A stretch of DNA of 64,000 bases from Miscanthus floridulus (Eukaryota > Streptophyta > Magnoliopsida > Poales > Poaceae). The stretch is from assembly GCF_019320115.1 (NCBI RefSeq), contig NC_089598.1:24705585-24769584 (forward strand). Direction: 5' to 3'. Under the pieces are notes generated by a model that was not told the DNA's origin, searched no databases, and saw nothing but the letters and a program-made list of their open reading frames with translations. A program made the translations under genes and the position numbers. Below are positions 37,570 to 49,788 of this stretch, piece by piece; the first letter of the stretch is position 1, and each line of letters begins with the position of its first letter.

Positions 37570-38950
37570 CGTCAGTGGGCACATGAAAGATTTCGAAGAT
37601 AAAGAAAACATGTTCTATATATATAGAGTGTAACTAGCAAAATTGCCCGTGTGTTACAACGGATTAATAAAAAACATATACTAATTTTCATTGGACTTAA
37701 GATTTAAGTATAAAAAAATAATTGTTTATGTCAGAAGATCGAATTTTGTTTAGTGTGTGAACACCCATGGCAGTTCTGGTTCGTCTCCTCTACCTCATCG
37801 ACCTCCTCAAACACCGCAACTATCTCCTCTAGCTCGCCCATGCAGGGCACAGCGTCTTACATAGAGGCGCCTCATTGCATCTGCGTCAGAAACAAGCATT
37901 GATAGGAACGAATATCAGAATTCCATGGCTCAAAGGCCATGGCGGCGAGGCGACCGCGTGGTGTTCACAGAGTGCAATGCATGCCATGGAGCGGCGGTGC
38001 AGAGCCAAGCTTGACAACTTGGGGTCCAATCTATGTAAGCTCAGTGGTCTTGCTATATGTGAAGCATCCCGTTAGGGCCAGTGCCCACGATGAGGCTCTA
38101 TCTGGGACATTGCTCGTCAGCGGTGGATTAGGCGTGGTGCTGGCCTTCCGACCACGCCGCACCCTATCCTGCATCACGCATTTTACGCTGAAAGCAACAA
38201 CATACTGGCACGGTGGGAGTGCACACTTTAGAAGGTATGGAGGAAGCGTGTTGGTGGCAAGACCAACATATGGCCGAGCCATGAAGATACACAAGTTTTG
38301 TAAACGGCTAATGCGGCATCGTACGGGCCGCCTATAGGAGTATTAAGCCCGCTTGCATCACTATTTGCAGGGAGATAGACTTGTCACCTGTCGTGGTGTG
38401 GCCTCGAGTGCTTTGTGCTCCTACATTGTATTCTATTTGGACCATTTTTCTTTTAAACTTTAACTCAGTCAATATGTGTCCATTATACATGAAATTTTTA
38501 CCATAGATTCTACACATCAATAGAAGATTAGAATAAAAAATTCACTGCAAAAAGACTAAGGAAACATCCTCTATCAGTTTACAAGTTTGCTGTTTCGCTA
38601 GAAAAAAAAAACAAAAAAAAGGGCCAGGCCACGGCTCAGCCCAATCTACTGGCGCAAAAGGCGCCATGGCAGATTCCAGCCCAGCAGCGTGGGTTGAACT
38701 TTTACACAAGGAATCCCTGAATTTCTCGAATTCAGTTTAAATCCTTCCACCTTTTCTTTCCCTCTTGCACTTTTCCACCTGAAACCCTTCCTTCTCTTTT
38801 ATTTTTTTTTTCATCCTCTTCGCCCAAAACAACGCCCGATCTCAGGCAGATCCGTGCCGGCGGAGAATAGATCCGACACAAGGCTGGACGAAAATTTACA
38901 TGTGACGCAAATTTTGCATCTTTATTATTAGGTATAGATATAGATATGAG
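37570..38950. mobile_element. unclassified repeat-like element with possible captured gene-like segment
   Basis: The left side carries TAGCAAAATTGCCCGTGTG followed by TTACAACGG. The right side carries GCATCTTTATTATTAGG then TATAGATATAGATA. I recall similar motifs near the ends of common grass repeats but cannot name the class. Between them, 37745-38340 is GC-rich and resembles fragments of coding sequence with many stops; 38650-38940 is non-coding. Boundaries are uncertain. Confidence 0.35.
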
Positions 38951-40065
38951 CAATAAGAGATGTAGATATACATCCAGAACGTGTATATTATATTTTATAC
39001 CCTAGATTTTTGGTACTCGTAGCTTTGTGTCTACAAACGGTACAATAAATAAGAAAAAAATTGAGGTAAGAAAAATAAGGAAAAAGTTCATCAGACCTTC
39101 AGATATCTTCTTCGTAGAGCTGGTGTCCATTAGCTTAGTTTAAGGTGATCACCAGACTGCAATAAAAAGAGAGAATATGAGTGTTATACATAGGAAATAT
39201 ATGTTTAGTTCATGTACAACAAAGATGAAGATTCGTTGGTTTGTCATTAACTAAGCCCCAATTTAGCCTATGGAGGGTACCTATTTCCAAGGTGAAAATA
39301 TTACATGGTGCATATACAAATATAACGAGAGTAATGTTCAGGCAAATTTATTTACTTTACCATAAAAAAATAGATGTGTTTTCTAAAATATACTGTACGC
39401 ATTATGAACTCGGTTTGCTATAAGTACAGTTTTGCAACTATTTATTTACTTAAGCTTCTATATAAAGTGTAGACAGTAAAGTTATACTCAATGGTAGCTA
39501 TAGGATAGGAATCAAAGAAGGAAGCCAATAATAGCTACAGTTCCGAAATTAGAGAAAGAAGCAAATAAAAATGCACTGATACTGAACAAGGTCCATGTAA
39601 TAGATTACCTTGCCAGTAAGTCCAACCACCTTTGTGCTGCTCGGAAATCTTTTGAGAGGTAGTCACTACCTGCAGACTACCATCAAAGACACTGGAACTG
39701 TTGCAAGACAACTGGACAGTGAGAAATATTACCAATTTCAAAATATGATAAAATGAGGGTTCTTGAAACTGGGTTATAGCTTATGATACAAATTAACCAA
39801 GCAAAGTGAGCCCACTGTACATGCAGGTAAGGCCCTCCACGTTCGAACCCTTATCTTTTAACACTAATAACAGCTATCATCGTATATTAAATTTACAAAA
39901 CTGTGAGCAATATATATAGGAAATGCGGTGGGAACAAAATTTAATTGAAGAAAATCAAAGAAAAAAAAGGGGGAAAGGCACACACAGAAACTAAAGATGA
40001 CAAGCATTAAAAAACTAATATCATAGTTTACATACTTTGTGGTGGATCGAGACTAAGAAATGGGA
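38951..40065. other. AT-rich stretch, possible spliced remnant on the minus strand
   Basis: No terminal repeats or recognisable protein. On the minus strand 39741-39600 shows acceptor- and donor-like signals around a segment reading SQKISEQHKGGWTYWQ. It may be a gene fragment, but I cannot identify it. Confidence 0.3.
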
Positions 40066-41183
40066 AAAAAAAAGGCTGTAATACAGAAAGCGATAAGGTT
40101 TTTACTTCCTGGAAAGAACAGTTCAGATTGGCGTATGTGCATGATTGTTGCACAGGATGTGGTATCCATCTTTTGAAGAATTATCATTTAAGGTCCCTTT
40201 GTTAGACTCTAATGTTTTGGTTAGGAAGAAGAATAAATTAGCCGCTCATATATAACTAAAAGTCCCCTGTATGAGATGTACAACGGCTAATTGCTTCCTC
40301 CTTTTGAATAATTTCAGAGTGCAGTGCGTTTTTACAGCAGGGTGAATTGATGTTCGGCCCCATTCGGCTTACCCCATATTCGGCTTGTTTTTCAGTCGGA
40401 ACAGTATTTTTCTCTCACAACAATTCAGCCAGAACAGTGTTTTTTCAGCCAGTTTCGTCTGGAAGCACAACAGTACTAGCTGTAAGATCCAGAGTTCACT
40501 CACTAGTCAGTAAAGTATAATCACGCCTTATTTCCTTTATTTACTCAGTTAGTAACGTGCATGTATGCTCAGCAGAATATACCTTTTTTCTGCTTCTGAA
40601 TTCTGAAAACTGCTCTGCGACTTCACTTTCAGAAGCGGCCCTCAACTAGGCAGTACAGCTACTTGCCGTGATCAACTTAGCTAGCATCCTTGAAATTCAG
40701 TACCTGAGACGACATGCTGAATATGGATGCTTTGGACGTGATGAACCGCTCACTTTAGATCTGCATGAGTGACCATGTCGATTTGTTCACAACACACACC
40801 AGATACCGAAGTGAACTTTCTTCAAGCTTAAGCCGTGCTACAAATATTCCTTCATCTAAAAAAAGTCGTGCTACACATGCAACGTCCTCGATGGTGATGT
40901 GAGCATCCCTCTCCGGCCGTCTCTCTAACACCGCGTCTACTACTACATGCTCATGCATGAAGCCATTCTCCCGGATATGCATGCTCATCTCTTCGGCTGG
41001 CTTCTTGACAACAACAGGCTTAAGCTCCCAGGCTAACGTCTAACGAGAACATTTGGAAGCTGGAGGAATCATCCTACCAGAATTGCCTTGGTACTCAAGA
41101 GACCGGGGATCACATCTTTGTTTCCTGTCCTATAGCCTCTCACATTTGGGACTGCTTAGGGTTTTTTTTTTTGGTGGGGTGGG
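40066..41183. repeat. tandem duplication, copy 1, flank part (A)
   Basis: Nearly identical to 50756-51862 from the AAAAAGGCTGTAATACAG region to the GGTGGGGTGGG just before a CACTA terminus. It contains the MITE at 40355-40470 and a short minus-strand frame (40755-40988). It also has a plus-strand ETGDHIFVSCPIASHIWDCL trace (41103-41162) that resembles the zf-RVT end of LINE proteins. Confidence 0.9.
40355..40470. mobile_element. MITE, CGGCTTGTTTTTCAG family (copy 1)
   Basis: TTCGGCTTGTTTTTCAGTC and the TATTTTTCTCTCACAACAA core match the MITEs at 22515 and 23626 in layout. The duplicate at 51048-51145 lacks a short ATATT segment near its left end. Confidence 0.6.
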
Positions 41184-42599
41184 CACTACTGGAAACGGGA
41201 TCTTTGCCGAGTGTCAAAAATCGGGCACTCGGCAAAGACAATCTTTGTCGAGTGCCGCACTCGGCAAAGAATTGCACTCGGCAAAAAAAGGCTCTCGGCA
41301 AAGGACTTCTTTGTCGAGTGCCAGGCTCTCGGTAAAAGCGCGGCACTCGGCATAGGCTGCCCCGCGTAACGGTGTTCGGCCACGTCCTTCTTTGCCGAGC
41401 GCCTGTTGTTAGGCATTCGGCAAAGAAGTTTTTTTTTGGAAAATACTTTGCCGAGTGCCTGCTGTTAGGCACTCGGCAAAGAAGGTTTTCACTACTGGAA
41501 ATAGAGACTTTGCCGAGTGCAAAATTATTTGCCGAGTATCAAAAATCGGGCACTCGGCAAAGACCTTCTTTGCCGAGTGCTGCACTCGGCAAAGAATTGC
41601 ACTCGACAAAGAGTTCTTTGCCGAGTGTCGGGCACTCGGCAACAAAATGCACTCGGCAAAGGACTTCTTTGTCGAGTGCCAGACTCTCGGCAAAAGCGTG
41701 GCACTCGGCAAAGGATGACCCGCGTAACGGTGTTCCGCCACGCCCTTCTTTGCCGAGTGCCTGCTGTTAGGCACTCGGCAAAGATTTTATTTTATTTTTT
41801 AAAAATTTCTTTGCCGAGTGTCCCAGATCTGGCACTCGGCAAACATTTATTTATTTATTTTTAAAATTTCTTTGCCGAGTGTCCCAGATTTGGCACTCGG
41901 CCAAGATTTTGTTTTTGAAAAATACTTTGCCGAGTGCCCCTGGCACGACAATCGGCAAAGATTTTTAAAATTTTTTTTTTAAAAAAAAATACTTTGCCGA
42001 GTGCCCCTGGTTTGTGAACACCATACGTGATGACGTCCTCCAAACGTTTTCAAATTTTTACCACCTCATATGCATGTGATATCACGACATCTCGCCAAGT
42101 TTCATGATTTTCGGGATTCGTTTGAATTTTATAGAATTAAATAACCACTCGCACGCAAGTTCGCGACATTGCCCCGTGAGCACGTTGATCGAAATTTGGA
42201 GACAGTTCCTAGATTTAGCATAAAGTGACACTAACAAACAAGAATAACATTTTTGGAATGGATCAAAACTATTATTCGATGCACCTGCAGTTCAAACCTA
42301 CATTTTCCGGAAAATTGCAAGAAAACGAAATAAAGTGAAGAAATATAGCAAACTGCAATGAAATTGTGCCAAATTTGAACATGTTGTTCATGGTACAAAT
42401 ACAAATCTAAGAAAAAAAGTTGATGGCAAAAAACAAAAAAAAAATTATTTTGCCGAGTGCTAGCCCTAGGCACTCGGCAAAGCCAGGACATGATTTTTTT
42501 TTAATTTTTTATTTCGCCGAGTGCCAGATCGGGGGCACTCGGCAAAATACTTTCTTTGCCGAGTGCCCCGGATCTGGCACTCGGCAAAGAGGTTTGAAA

Positions 42600-43020
42600 T
42601 ATAAAAAAAACCGGACACACGCACACACACCACGCACACACCAGACACGCGCACACACGCTCGCCGTAGCCGCCCCGCCGCCACCGAAGCCGCCGCGCCG
42701 CAGCCGCCGGCTCCCCGCGCGCCCGCCCCGCCGGCTGCCCGGCCCGCGTGCCCGCGCGCCTCGGCCCCGCGCCCGCCGCGCCCGCGCGCCTCCGGCTCCG
42801 CGCCCGCTGTAGGAAGGAGGAGGAGGTAGGAGGAAGAGGAGGAAGGAAAGGAGGAAGGAGAAGAAGGGGAGGAGGAAGAAGAAGAAAGAGAAGGGAGGAG
42901 AGAAGGAGAAGGGGAGAAGAGGAGAAGAAAGGTGCCGCCTCGGTTCATCGACCCTCACGCCGTAGCGGTCGTCCCCGTTGTCGTCGCCGGCCCTCGGTCT
43001 TCGCATTCTCGCTGGCAAGG
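42600..43020. other. GC-rich then purine-rich leader of the CACTA-A transposase gene
   Basis: A Cys/Ala/Pro-coding-like GC-rich block (42660-42810) is followed by a (GGA)n/(GAA)n purine tract (42813-42935). Overlapping frames in several phases are compositional. Position suggests promoter and 5' leader of the transposase; introns probably follow up to 43890. Confidence 0.45.
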
Positions 43021-43898
43021 TATGCCCTAATGTTAGTATTAGTTAGTAAGTAGTAGTGTTAGTAGTTGTAGTTAATTAGTAGTGTTAGTATTAGTTAGTA
43101 AGTCGTAGTGACAGTAGTAGTTGTAGTTGTTGTTCATAGTTTTAGTGTTAGTAGTAGTTATTGTTGTATGTATGTGGTTGATGGCCTTCGTGCCTATGTT
43201 TGGTATACATGTGGTTGTTGGCCTTCGTGCCAATGTTTTCTGCAGGTTTTGGGAACCTCTCCGTGCAGGGGAGGTGCTGCCGAAATTTTCAATGGAGTCT
43301 AACCATTTGCCTTTTCTTTGCAGGACGAGGACCGTTGGGAGGCACTCGGTGACCCCGATCGTCTTCGTTGGCGTTGCGGTTCTGCCTGCACCACGTCGCC
43401 TCGCCACTGCAGCGACTCGCCACCACCCCACTAGCCTGACCTCACCGACACCCTAGGTATAACCCATCTTGCATACTTGTATCTCGTGTAACCCCAGTTA
43501 GGCGTCTCCCGTCCGAAAGAGATACGGTCGTTGGTATGCAGATCTTTGCATACCAAATTCCGTACCTGTTTCGGATTGTCCACGTTTTTTGGACAGCCCG
43601 CGGATGCGTAGATTGGTTGGTTTCCGTGGCCCGCTCCTGTCCGAGACAGAGTTTCGGCACCACCTCCTTGTTGTTCTCCTGATACACAATCTCCCTGCCA
43701 GGACGTGTATCGGGAGAACAGCGGGGAGGTGCTGCCTAAATTCTGTCTTGGATAGGAGCGGACCATGGAAGCCAACCTCATCTACGCATCCTCGGGTGGG
43801 ATTAGGACCTATCCTTCACCTATTAGATGTATAGTAGGAACGCCTTGTGGATTTACCTACAGTTTTTATTACTTGCTTACATATGCATGTGCCAGAGG

Positions 43899-46800
43899 AT
43901 GGATAACCGTGAGTGGATGTACACGGGCCATGCAAGTATGACCCCAGAATGGATGACCAAGACCAATGCTTTCCTGGAGCATGCATTTGGCGAGGCTGCT
44001 AAAGGGTCAGCCTGGATGCCGTGTCCGTGCAGCAGATGTGGCAACAAGAAAAGAAAAATTAAGAGGCTCGTGGGGGAAGATCTTATCAAGTATGGATTCA
44101 TGGCAAACTATACCCGCTGGATCCACCATGGTGAAGCCGATCGTATTAGAGAGGAGGTGGTGAGACAGCGTCTCGAGGATTATGATGGAGATGGCGGGGT
44201 AGCAGACTGGATGGATAACATTCAGCAGGCACGGTTCGGTGAAGGATTGGAGGAGAAGCCAGAGGAAAGCGCAAAGACGTTCTATGATATGCTGTCTTCA
44301 GCGCAGAAGCCCTTGCACGAAAAGACAACGGTATCGCAGCTGGATGCAATTGGACGCATCATGGGGTTGAAGTCGCAGTTTAGCATGAGTCGGGACAACT
44401 TCGATGGTATGTTGGCAGTTTTTGGATCCCTGCTTCCGGAGGATCACATCCTGCCGAAGAACTTGTACGAGTCACAGAAACTTCTTCGTGCACTTAAGAT
44501 GCCGTATGAGCAGATCCATGCTTGTCCGAATGGATGTGTCCTTTTTAGGAAAGATCACGAGGGAGCAACGCACTGTCCAAAGTGCAAATCCTCTAGGTAC
44601 CTGGAGGTCGACACTAGTGATGGCAAGAAGGAATAGCTGAGTATCCCTATGAAGGTCCTACGGTACCTTCCTTTCATACCGAGGATCCAACGGCTGTACA
44701 TGATAGAGGAGTCCACGAAACAGATGACATGGCACAAAAATGGCAAAAGGTACAATCCGGACAAGATGGTACACCCATCAGATGGCGACGCCTAGACCCA
44801 TTTCGATGGCATACATCATGTTAAAGCTGAGGAGGCTCGCAATGTACGTGTAGCATTGGCAACAGATGGGTTCAACCCATATGGATTGTCCGCGGCCCCA
44901 TACACTTGTTGGCCCGTGTTCGTGATACCCCTGAATCTCCCCCCCCCCCCCGGTGTCATCTTTCAACCCAAGAACGTATTTTTGTCGCTGATAATTCCTG
45001 GACATCCGGGGAACAATATGGGTGTGTTCATGGAGCCTGTGTTCGATGATTTGATCGATGCTTGGGAAAAGGGGGTACTAACATACGACTGAGCTACAAA
45101 GAGAAACTTCACAATGCATGTGTGGTACCACTACTCCCTGCATGACTTCCTGGCGTATGGCCTATTCTGCGGGTGGTGTGTTCACGGGAAGTTCCCATGC
45201 CCAATATGCAAGGCAGGTGTGAGGTTCACTTGGCTGAAGAGTGGTGGCAAGTTTTCTTCGTTCGACCAACATCATCAGTTCCTCCCCCTTGACCATCCAT
45301 TCAAATGAGACATCAAGAACTTCACGAAAGGTGTTGAAGTCACCGATCCTGCACCTCAGATGATGACCGCTGCCAAGATCCGCGCTGAGATAGAGGCTCT
45401 CAAAGTTGATAAAGAGAAAGGTCGTTTTGATGGATATGGTTAGTACCACATGTGGACTCATAAATCGGGCTTGACTAGGCTTTCCTATTTCAACGATCTT
45501 CTTCTTCCACACAACATTGATTTAATGCACACAGAGAAGAATATCGCCGAGGCGCTTTGGGGAACACTCATGGACACAGAAAAGTCAAAGGACAATGTTA
45601 AGGCAAGAGTGGACCTGGCAGCACTGTGCGATAGACCAAAGCAAGTGATGAAGACTCCCGCGCCTGGCAAGAAATGGAAAAGGACTTCGGTCGATTTCGT
45701 TTTGAAGAAGGACCAAAGGAGGGAAGTATGTCAGTGGGTTCAGTCGTTAATGGTCCCTGATGGGTATGTGGCGAATCTGAGGAGGGGAGTGAACGTGTCC
45801 ACTTGTCGAGTGTTAGGGATGAAGAGTCATGACTTCCACATATGGATTGAGCGGCTCCTTCCAGCGATGACCAGAGGTTTCGTCCCCGAGCATGTGTGGC
45901 GCGTCCTGGCAGAGTTGAGCTATTTCTTCCGCCAGCTTTGTGCCAAGGAGCTATCTCGGGCCGTGATTGATGACTTAGAGAAAGTGGCACCTGTGTTGCT
46001 CTATAAGATGGAGAAGATCTTCCCACCCGGCTTCTTCCTCTCAATGCAGCATCTGATTTTGCACCTGCCTCACGAGGCATGAATGGGGGGGCCCGTGCAA
46101 GCCCATTGGTGCTATCCAATCGAGAGATGTCTAAAGGTTCTTCGGAAAAAGTGTAGAAATAAAGCCAGAATTGAGGTATCCATGGCAGAGGCATTCATTC
46201 TTGAGGAGGTGTCAAACTTCACAACATCATACTATAAGGATAGCCTTCCCAGCGTGCACAATCCAATCCCTCGTTACAACACCGACGAGAGGTCATCAAA
46301 TCTCAGCCTTTTCAAAGGTCAACTTGGCAGGGCAAGCGCTTCGAGCACCAAGACCTTGCGGAATGATGAGTGGCGCACTATCATGTTGTATGTGTTGTTG
46401 AACCTTGACGAAGTGAACCCTTATGTGCAGTAAGTTCTCAATGAGCTTGTTACATACACCGTCACTATCGTCTATCTATCCAACCCCCTTGTCTCTTACT
46501 TTTACACATGTACCTTGCATTTGCATTGTTTAAACGTTGGTGATTGAATATTGCAGGCCACTGTGGAGAGGATGGAGGCCGAGAGGGAGGCCGAGAGGGT
46601 CGAGAGGGAGAGGGAGAGGGCCCAGAGGGAGGCCGAGAGGGCCGAGTGGGAGGTCCTGAGGGCCCAGAGGGCGGCCGAGGCGCAGAGGATGCAGGACATG
46701 TTCTCATTCATGTCGAGCCTTGGCACCACTCTCCCGGGTGTGGTGGTGCCCCAGTCGCTGCTCGCTCCAGTTGTGCCTCCTACTCCTCTGGCTCTAGGCA

Positions 46801-46994
46801 CTCCGGTGAGTATATATATATGGTTGATCAAGTCCTTTAGCTTGTGTAGATACTAATGAATTCAATTCTCCTTTGTGCAACAGTCGTCGGGTTCGAACCC
46901 GACTCCTTCGCCTCAGCACACACACCTCGGCTGGACAGTTCCACCACCGCACGGAGGTGCCCCTTCAGGCTCCCATTGGGATCAGTGGCAGTAG
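43899..46994 (+). pseudogene. TNPD-like CACTA transposase (Transposase_21 family), CACTA-A
   Basis: The start at 43899 (MDNREWMYTGHASMTPEWM) follows an AG acceptor-like sequence. The N-terminal Cys motif reads MPCPCSRCGN. Then come HACPNGCVLFRKD with CPKCKSSRY, the core ATDGFNPYGLSAAPYTCW, CPICKAG, a NIDLMHTEKN block and a DUF4218-like HWCYPIERCLKVLRKKCRNK (46100-46160). Stops fall at about 44635, 44793, 45090, 45306, 45441 and 46081. A donor at 46431 and later exons 46557-46805 (coiled coil ERMEAEREAERVERERER) and 46884-46994 follow. The exon phases do not join, so a middle part, including DUF4216, is probably deleted. Confidence 0.85.
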
Positions 46995-47818
46995 GTGGTG
47001 CCCCTTCATGTTTCATTGACTTTTCTTGATCTAGGACTTGTGTTGGATGAAGACTTCTTAGATGTTGTCATGGATTTGCACATTGGATGTGCGTGTGATG
47101 GATTATGCAGGAGGATGTGCTTGTGATGGATGTTGGATGTGCTTGTGATGTATTATGGATGTATGTGATGGATTATGTATGCGTTTTGTGTGATGCTAAA
47201 TGCCTGTGTGCTGTCTCATGTATTATATATGAGTTTTGCGTGTTTGCTTTCGAAGGAAAGCAACAAACAAAAAAAATTGCAAATTTCCCAGCTTTGCCGA
47301 GTGCCAACACTCGGCAAAGAAGTCTTTGCCGAGTGCCAGGGGTGTGGCACTCGGCAAAGCTGGAAAAAAATGCTGCAAAAACAGCCACTTCCCCAGTTTT
47401 GCCGAGTGCCACAGCCTGGCACTCGGCAAAGAGGTCAATTTTGCCGAGTGCCAGATGGTACCACTCAGCAAAGACTATTTTTAAAAAGATTTTTTTTAAA
47501 AAAAATTGTTTCTTTGCCGAGTGCTCAGCCCTGGCTCTCGGCAAAAATTCAAATTTTGCCGAGTGCCAGTCCCTAGGCACTCGGCAAAGCCGGCGTCAAA
47601 TGTTGACGGCAGTTATTTTTTTGCCGAGTGCGGGCTTGGCACTCGGCAAAGACTTTGCCGAGTGTCGATTTTTGGCACTCGGCAAAGAAATTTTTGCCGA
47701 CAAAATCTTTGCCGAGAGACCTTTGCCGAGTGCGGCACTCGGCAAAGCCTTTGCCGAGTGCTTGGCTGGCTTTGCCGAGTGCCCCCAGCACTCGGCAAAG
47801 AGGGCGTCTGCAGTAGTG

Positions 47819-48323
47819 ACAGGCATGTTTTGTACTGCCTCACAATTTATGTTATTTGTATTATGCAACTCGTGGAAACACAGTGTTAATAACTCTGTGA
47901 ATGTTAGTTACATAGAATTACCTGTTTTTCTCGAGATACATAGACATTACTTTATCATAGTGTGAACTTTGCTTAGTACTTAAGCACCAAGTATCCAAGT
48001 TGATCTCTGGCCTCAACTTAGTCAAGATTCAGGATAATAGAATGTTCTTTTGGCATATAATCATATGCGAGTTATCCAGTCTTGTTAGTATTTATGAATG
48101 ACCGAAGTATACTAGCTTTTGTGTTTGGCTGTAAAACTATTATCAGCTTGGGATTCATACCATTATCGCAGTTACTAGGTTGCTGATCAAAATGAACTTT
48201 CTGTTTGTTGTGGGGATCTCTTATCTTGCAGTCTTACTTCACTACCCATGAAGTTTCTAGCTTCGTAATCAAGGGCTTTTGGGTTTTCACTGTTTCTTTT
48301 CTGCTAACATTCACTAAAATCAG
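47819..48323 (+). other. intron sequence of the dehydrogenase pseudogene
   Basis: T-rich, non-coding sequence ending in CACTAAAATCAG, a good 3' splice acceptor directly before the exon at 48324. Confidence 0.6.
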
Positions 48324-48563
48324 GCAAAGGATCGTATCTGTAACTTAGTCCAAAGTGGTGTTGACAGTGGTGCTCGTATATTGCTTGATGGAAGAAAGAT
48401 TGTGGTAATTTCAATAATCCAGTTGTTTATAGCCTGCTTGCAGTTGTACTACATCTTGTTAACCTGAAATCTCTGTAATATGCAGGTTCCTCAATATGAA
48501 GATGGAAATTTTGTTGGTCCAACTATTCTGGCTGATGTTAAAAGTGACATGGAGTGTTACAAG
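48324..48563 (+). pseudogene. dehydrogenase exons AKDRIC... and VPQYED... (single copy)
   Basis: Exon 48324-48404 is 27 codons and exon 48486-48563 is 26 codons, in phase with each other, with intron borders GTAATT...TGCAG. These two exons are missing from the second copy of the tandem duplication. Confidence 0.9.
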
Positions 48564-49059
48564 GTAGTTTTCAGAAATTGGTTATGAAATTTAACTTCGC
48601 ATCTGAGTTGTAGGATTTAGGGTCGTGGAGAAGCAGAACTATTTGTAGGATCTGCTATCACTACCGGAGACCGGCTCTTTGTCGAGTGTCAAGTGGTTTG
48701 CCGAGTGTTGTTTTTCGGGCACTCGGCAAAGACGTATTTGCCGAGTGTTTTTTTTACACTCGGCAAAGAAGCTCTTTGCCGAGTGTTTTTTTACACTTGG
48801 CAAAGAAAATTTCAAAGCATATTTTGAAGCAGTAAATTAATTCAAATGAAAAAGTTTTCAACTACAAAGTTGTATAACTCATCAAGATGTACAATGTTTG
48901 TTTTGGTCTTTTCTTCATATGGCAAAGTGAAAGTAAATTTGTTCACAAATCTAACATATATCTCTTGTAGTTTATGAAACTATAAGAGAGATATATAAGA
49001 TTTGTGAATAATATTAGAACGACCATGTCGGATGAACAGATGACTAAATAACCAAAATA

Positions 49060-49700
49060 AATTTTGTATATCTCGAAAAGTTATGAAACTTTGTAATTGG
49101 CAACTTTTTAATTTGAAATCATCTTGTCATGCAAAACTGTGTTTGAATTTTAAAATTTTCAAATTCGAACTTTTCAAACGACCTCGGATAGAAAAACAAC
49201 CAAAATAAACTCTGTAGATCTTGAAAAGTTATGAAACATTGTAGTTGGCAACTTTTTGATTTGAAATCATCTTGTCATGCAAAACTGTGTTTGAATTTCA
49301 AAAATTTAAAATTCGAACTTTTCAAACGACCTCGGATGGAAAAACAACCAAAATAAACTCTGTAGATCTCAAAAAGTTATGAAACATTGTAGTTGGCAAC
49401 ATTTTGATTTGAAATCATCTTGTCATGCAAAACTGTGTTTGAATTTCAAATTTTAAAATTCGAACTTTTCAAACGACCTCGGATGGAAAAACAACCAAAA
49501 TAACTCTGTAGATCTCGAAGAGTTATGAAACATTGTAGTTGGCAACTTTTTGATTTGAAATCATCTTGTCATGCAAAACTGCGTTTGAATTTCAAAATTT
49601 TAAAATTCAAATTTTGTAAACGACATCGGATGGAAAAACTTCCTAAACTAAAAGTGTAGATCTCGAAAAGTTATGAAACTTTGTAGTTTACAACTTTTTT
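49060..49700. repeat. ~147-bp tandem array inside CACTA-B, five copies
   Basis: GTTATGAAACATTGTAGTTGG recurs near 49080, 49228, 49376, 49522 and 49669. Between occurrences lie a conserved ATCATCTTGTCATGCAAAAC segment and CGACCTCGGATGG. Spacing is 146-148 bp. Copies differ by a few substitutions and short indels. Confidence 0.9.
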
Positions 49701-49788
49701 ATTTGAATTCGTTTAGGGCCTCAAACAAGCAATTTACACTCGGTTTAGTATAATATGTTAGGAACTAAAACGGAATCCAGACATAAGT

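Larger units (their letters stand above)
41184..47818 (+). mobile_element. CACTA element A, CTTTGCCGAGTGC subterminal type
   Basis: Starts CACTACTGGAAACGGG and ends CTGCAGTAGTG, with dense CTTTGCCGAGTGC/GCACTCGGCAAAG repeats at both sides (41200-42030, 42450-42590 and 47290-47815). A second CACTACTGGAAATAG terminus lies inside at 41490, so the left part is composite. A plus-strand transposase pseudogene occupies 43899-46994. Flanking triplets differ (GGG left, ACA right), so no target duplication is present. Confidence 0.85.

Noticed and set aside
39825..39860. GTTCGAACCC as a possible tRNA B-box
   Set aside because: No A-box-like sequence lies at the right distance upstream and no T-arm pairing is seen.
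42420..43053. GC-rich and purine-rich frames up to 169 codons
   Set aside because: They are low-complexity translations (poly Arg/Pro/Ser or Glu/Arg) in the leader of the CACTA-A transposase gene.
47105..47965. 286-codon frame spanning the right end of CACTA-A
   Set aside because: It reads through CTTTGCCGAGTGC repeats, which contain no stop in several phases; it is the subterminal array, not a gene.
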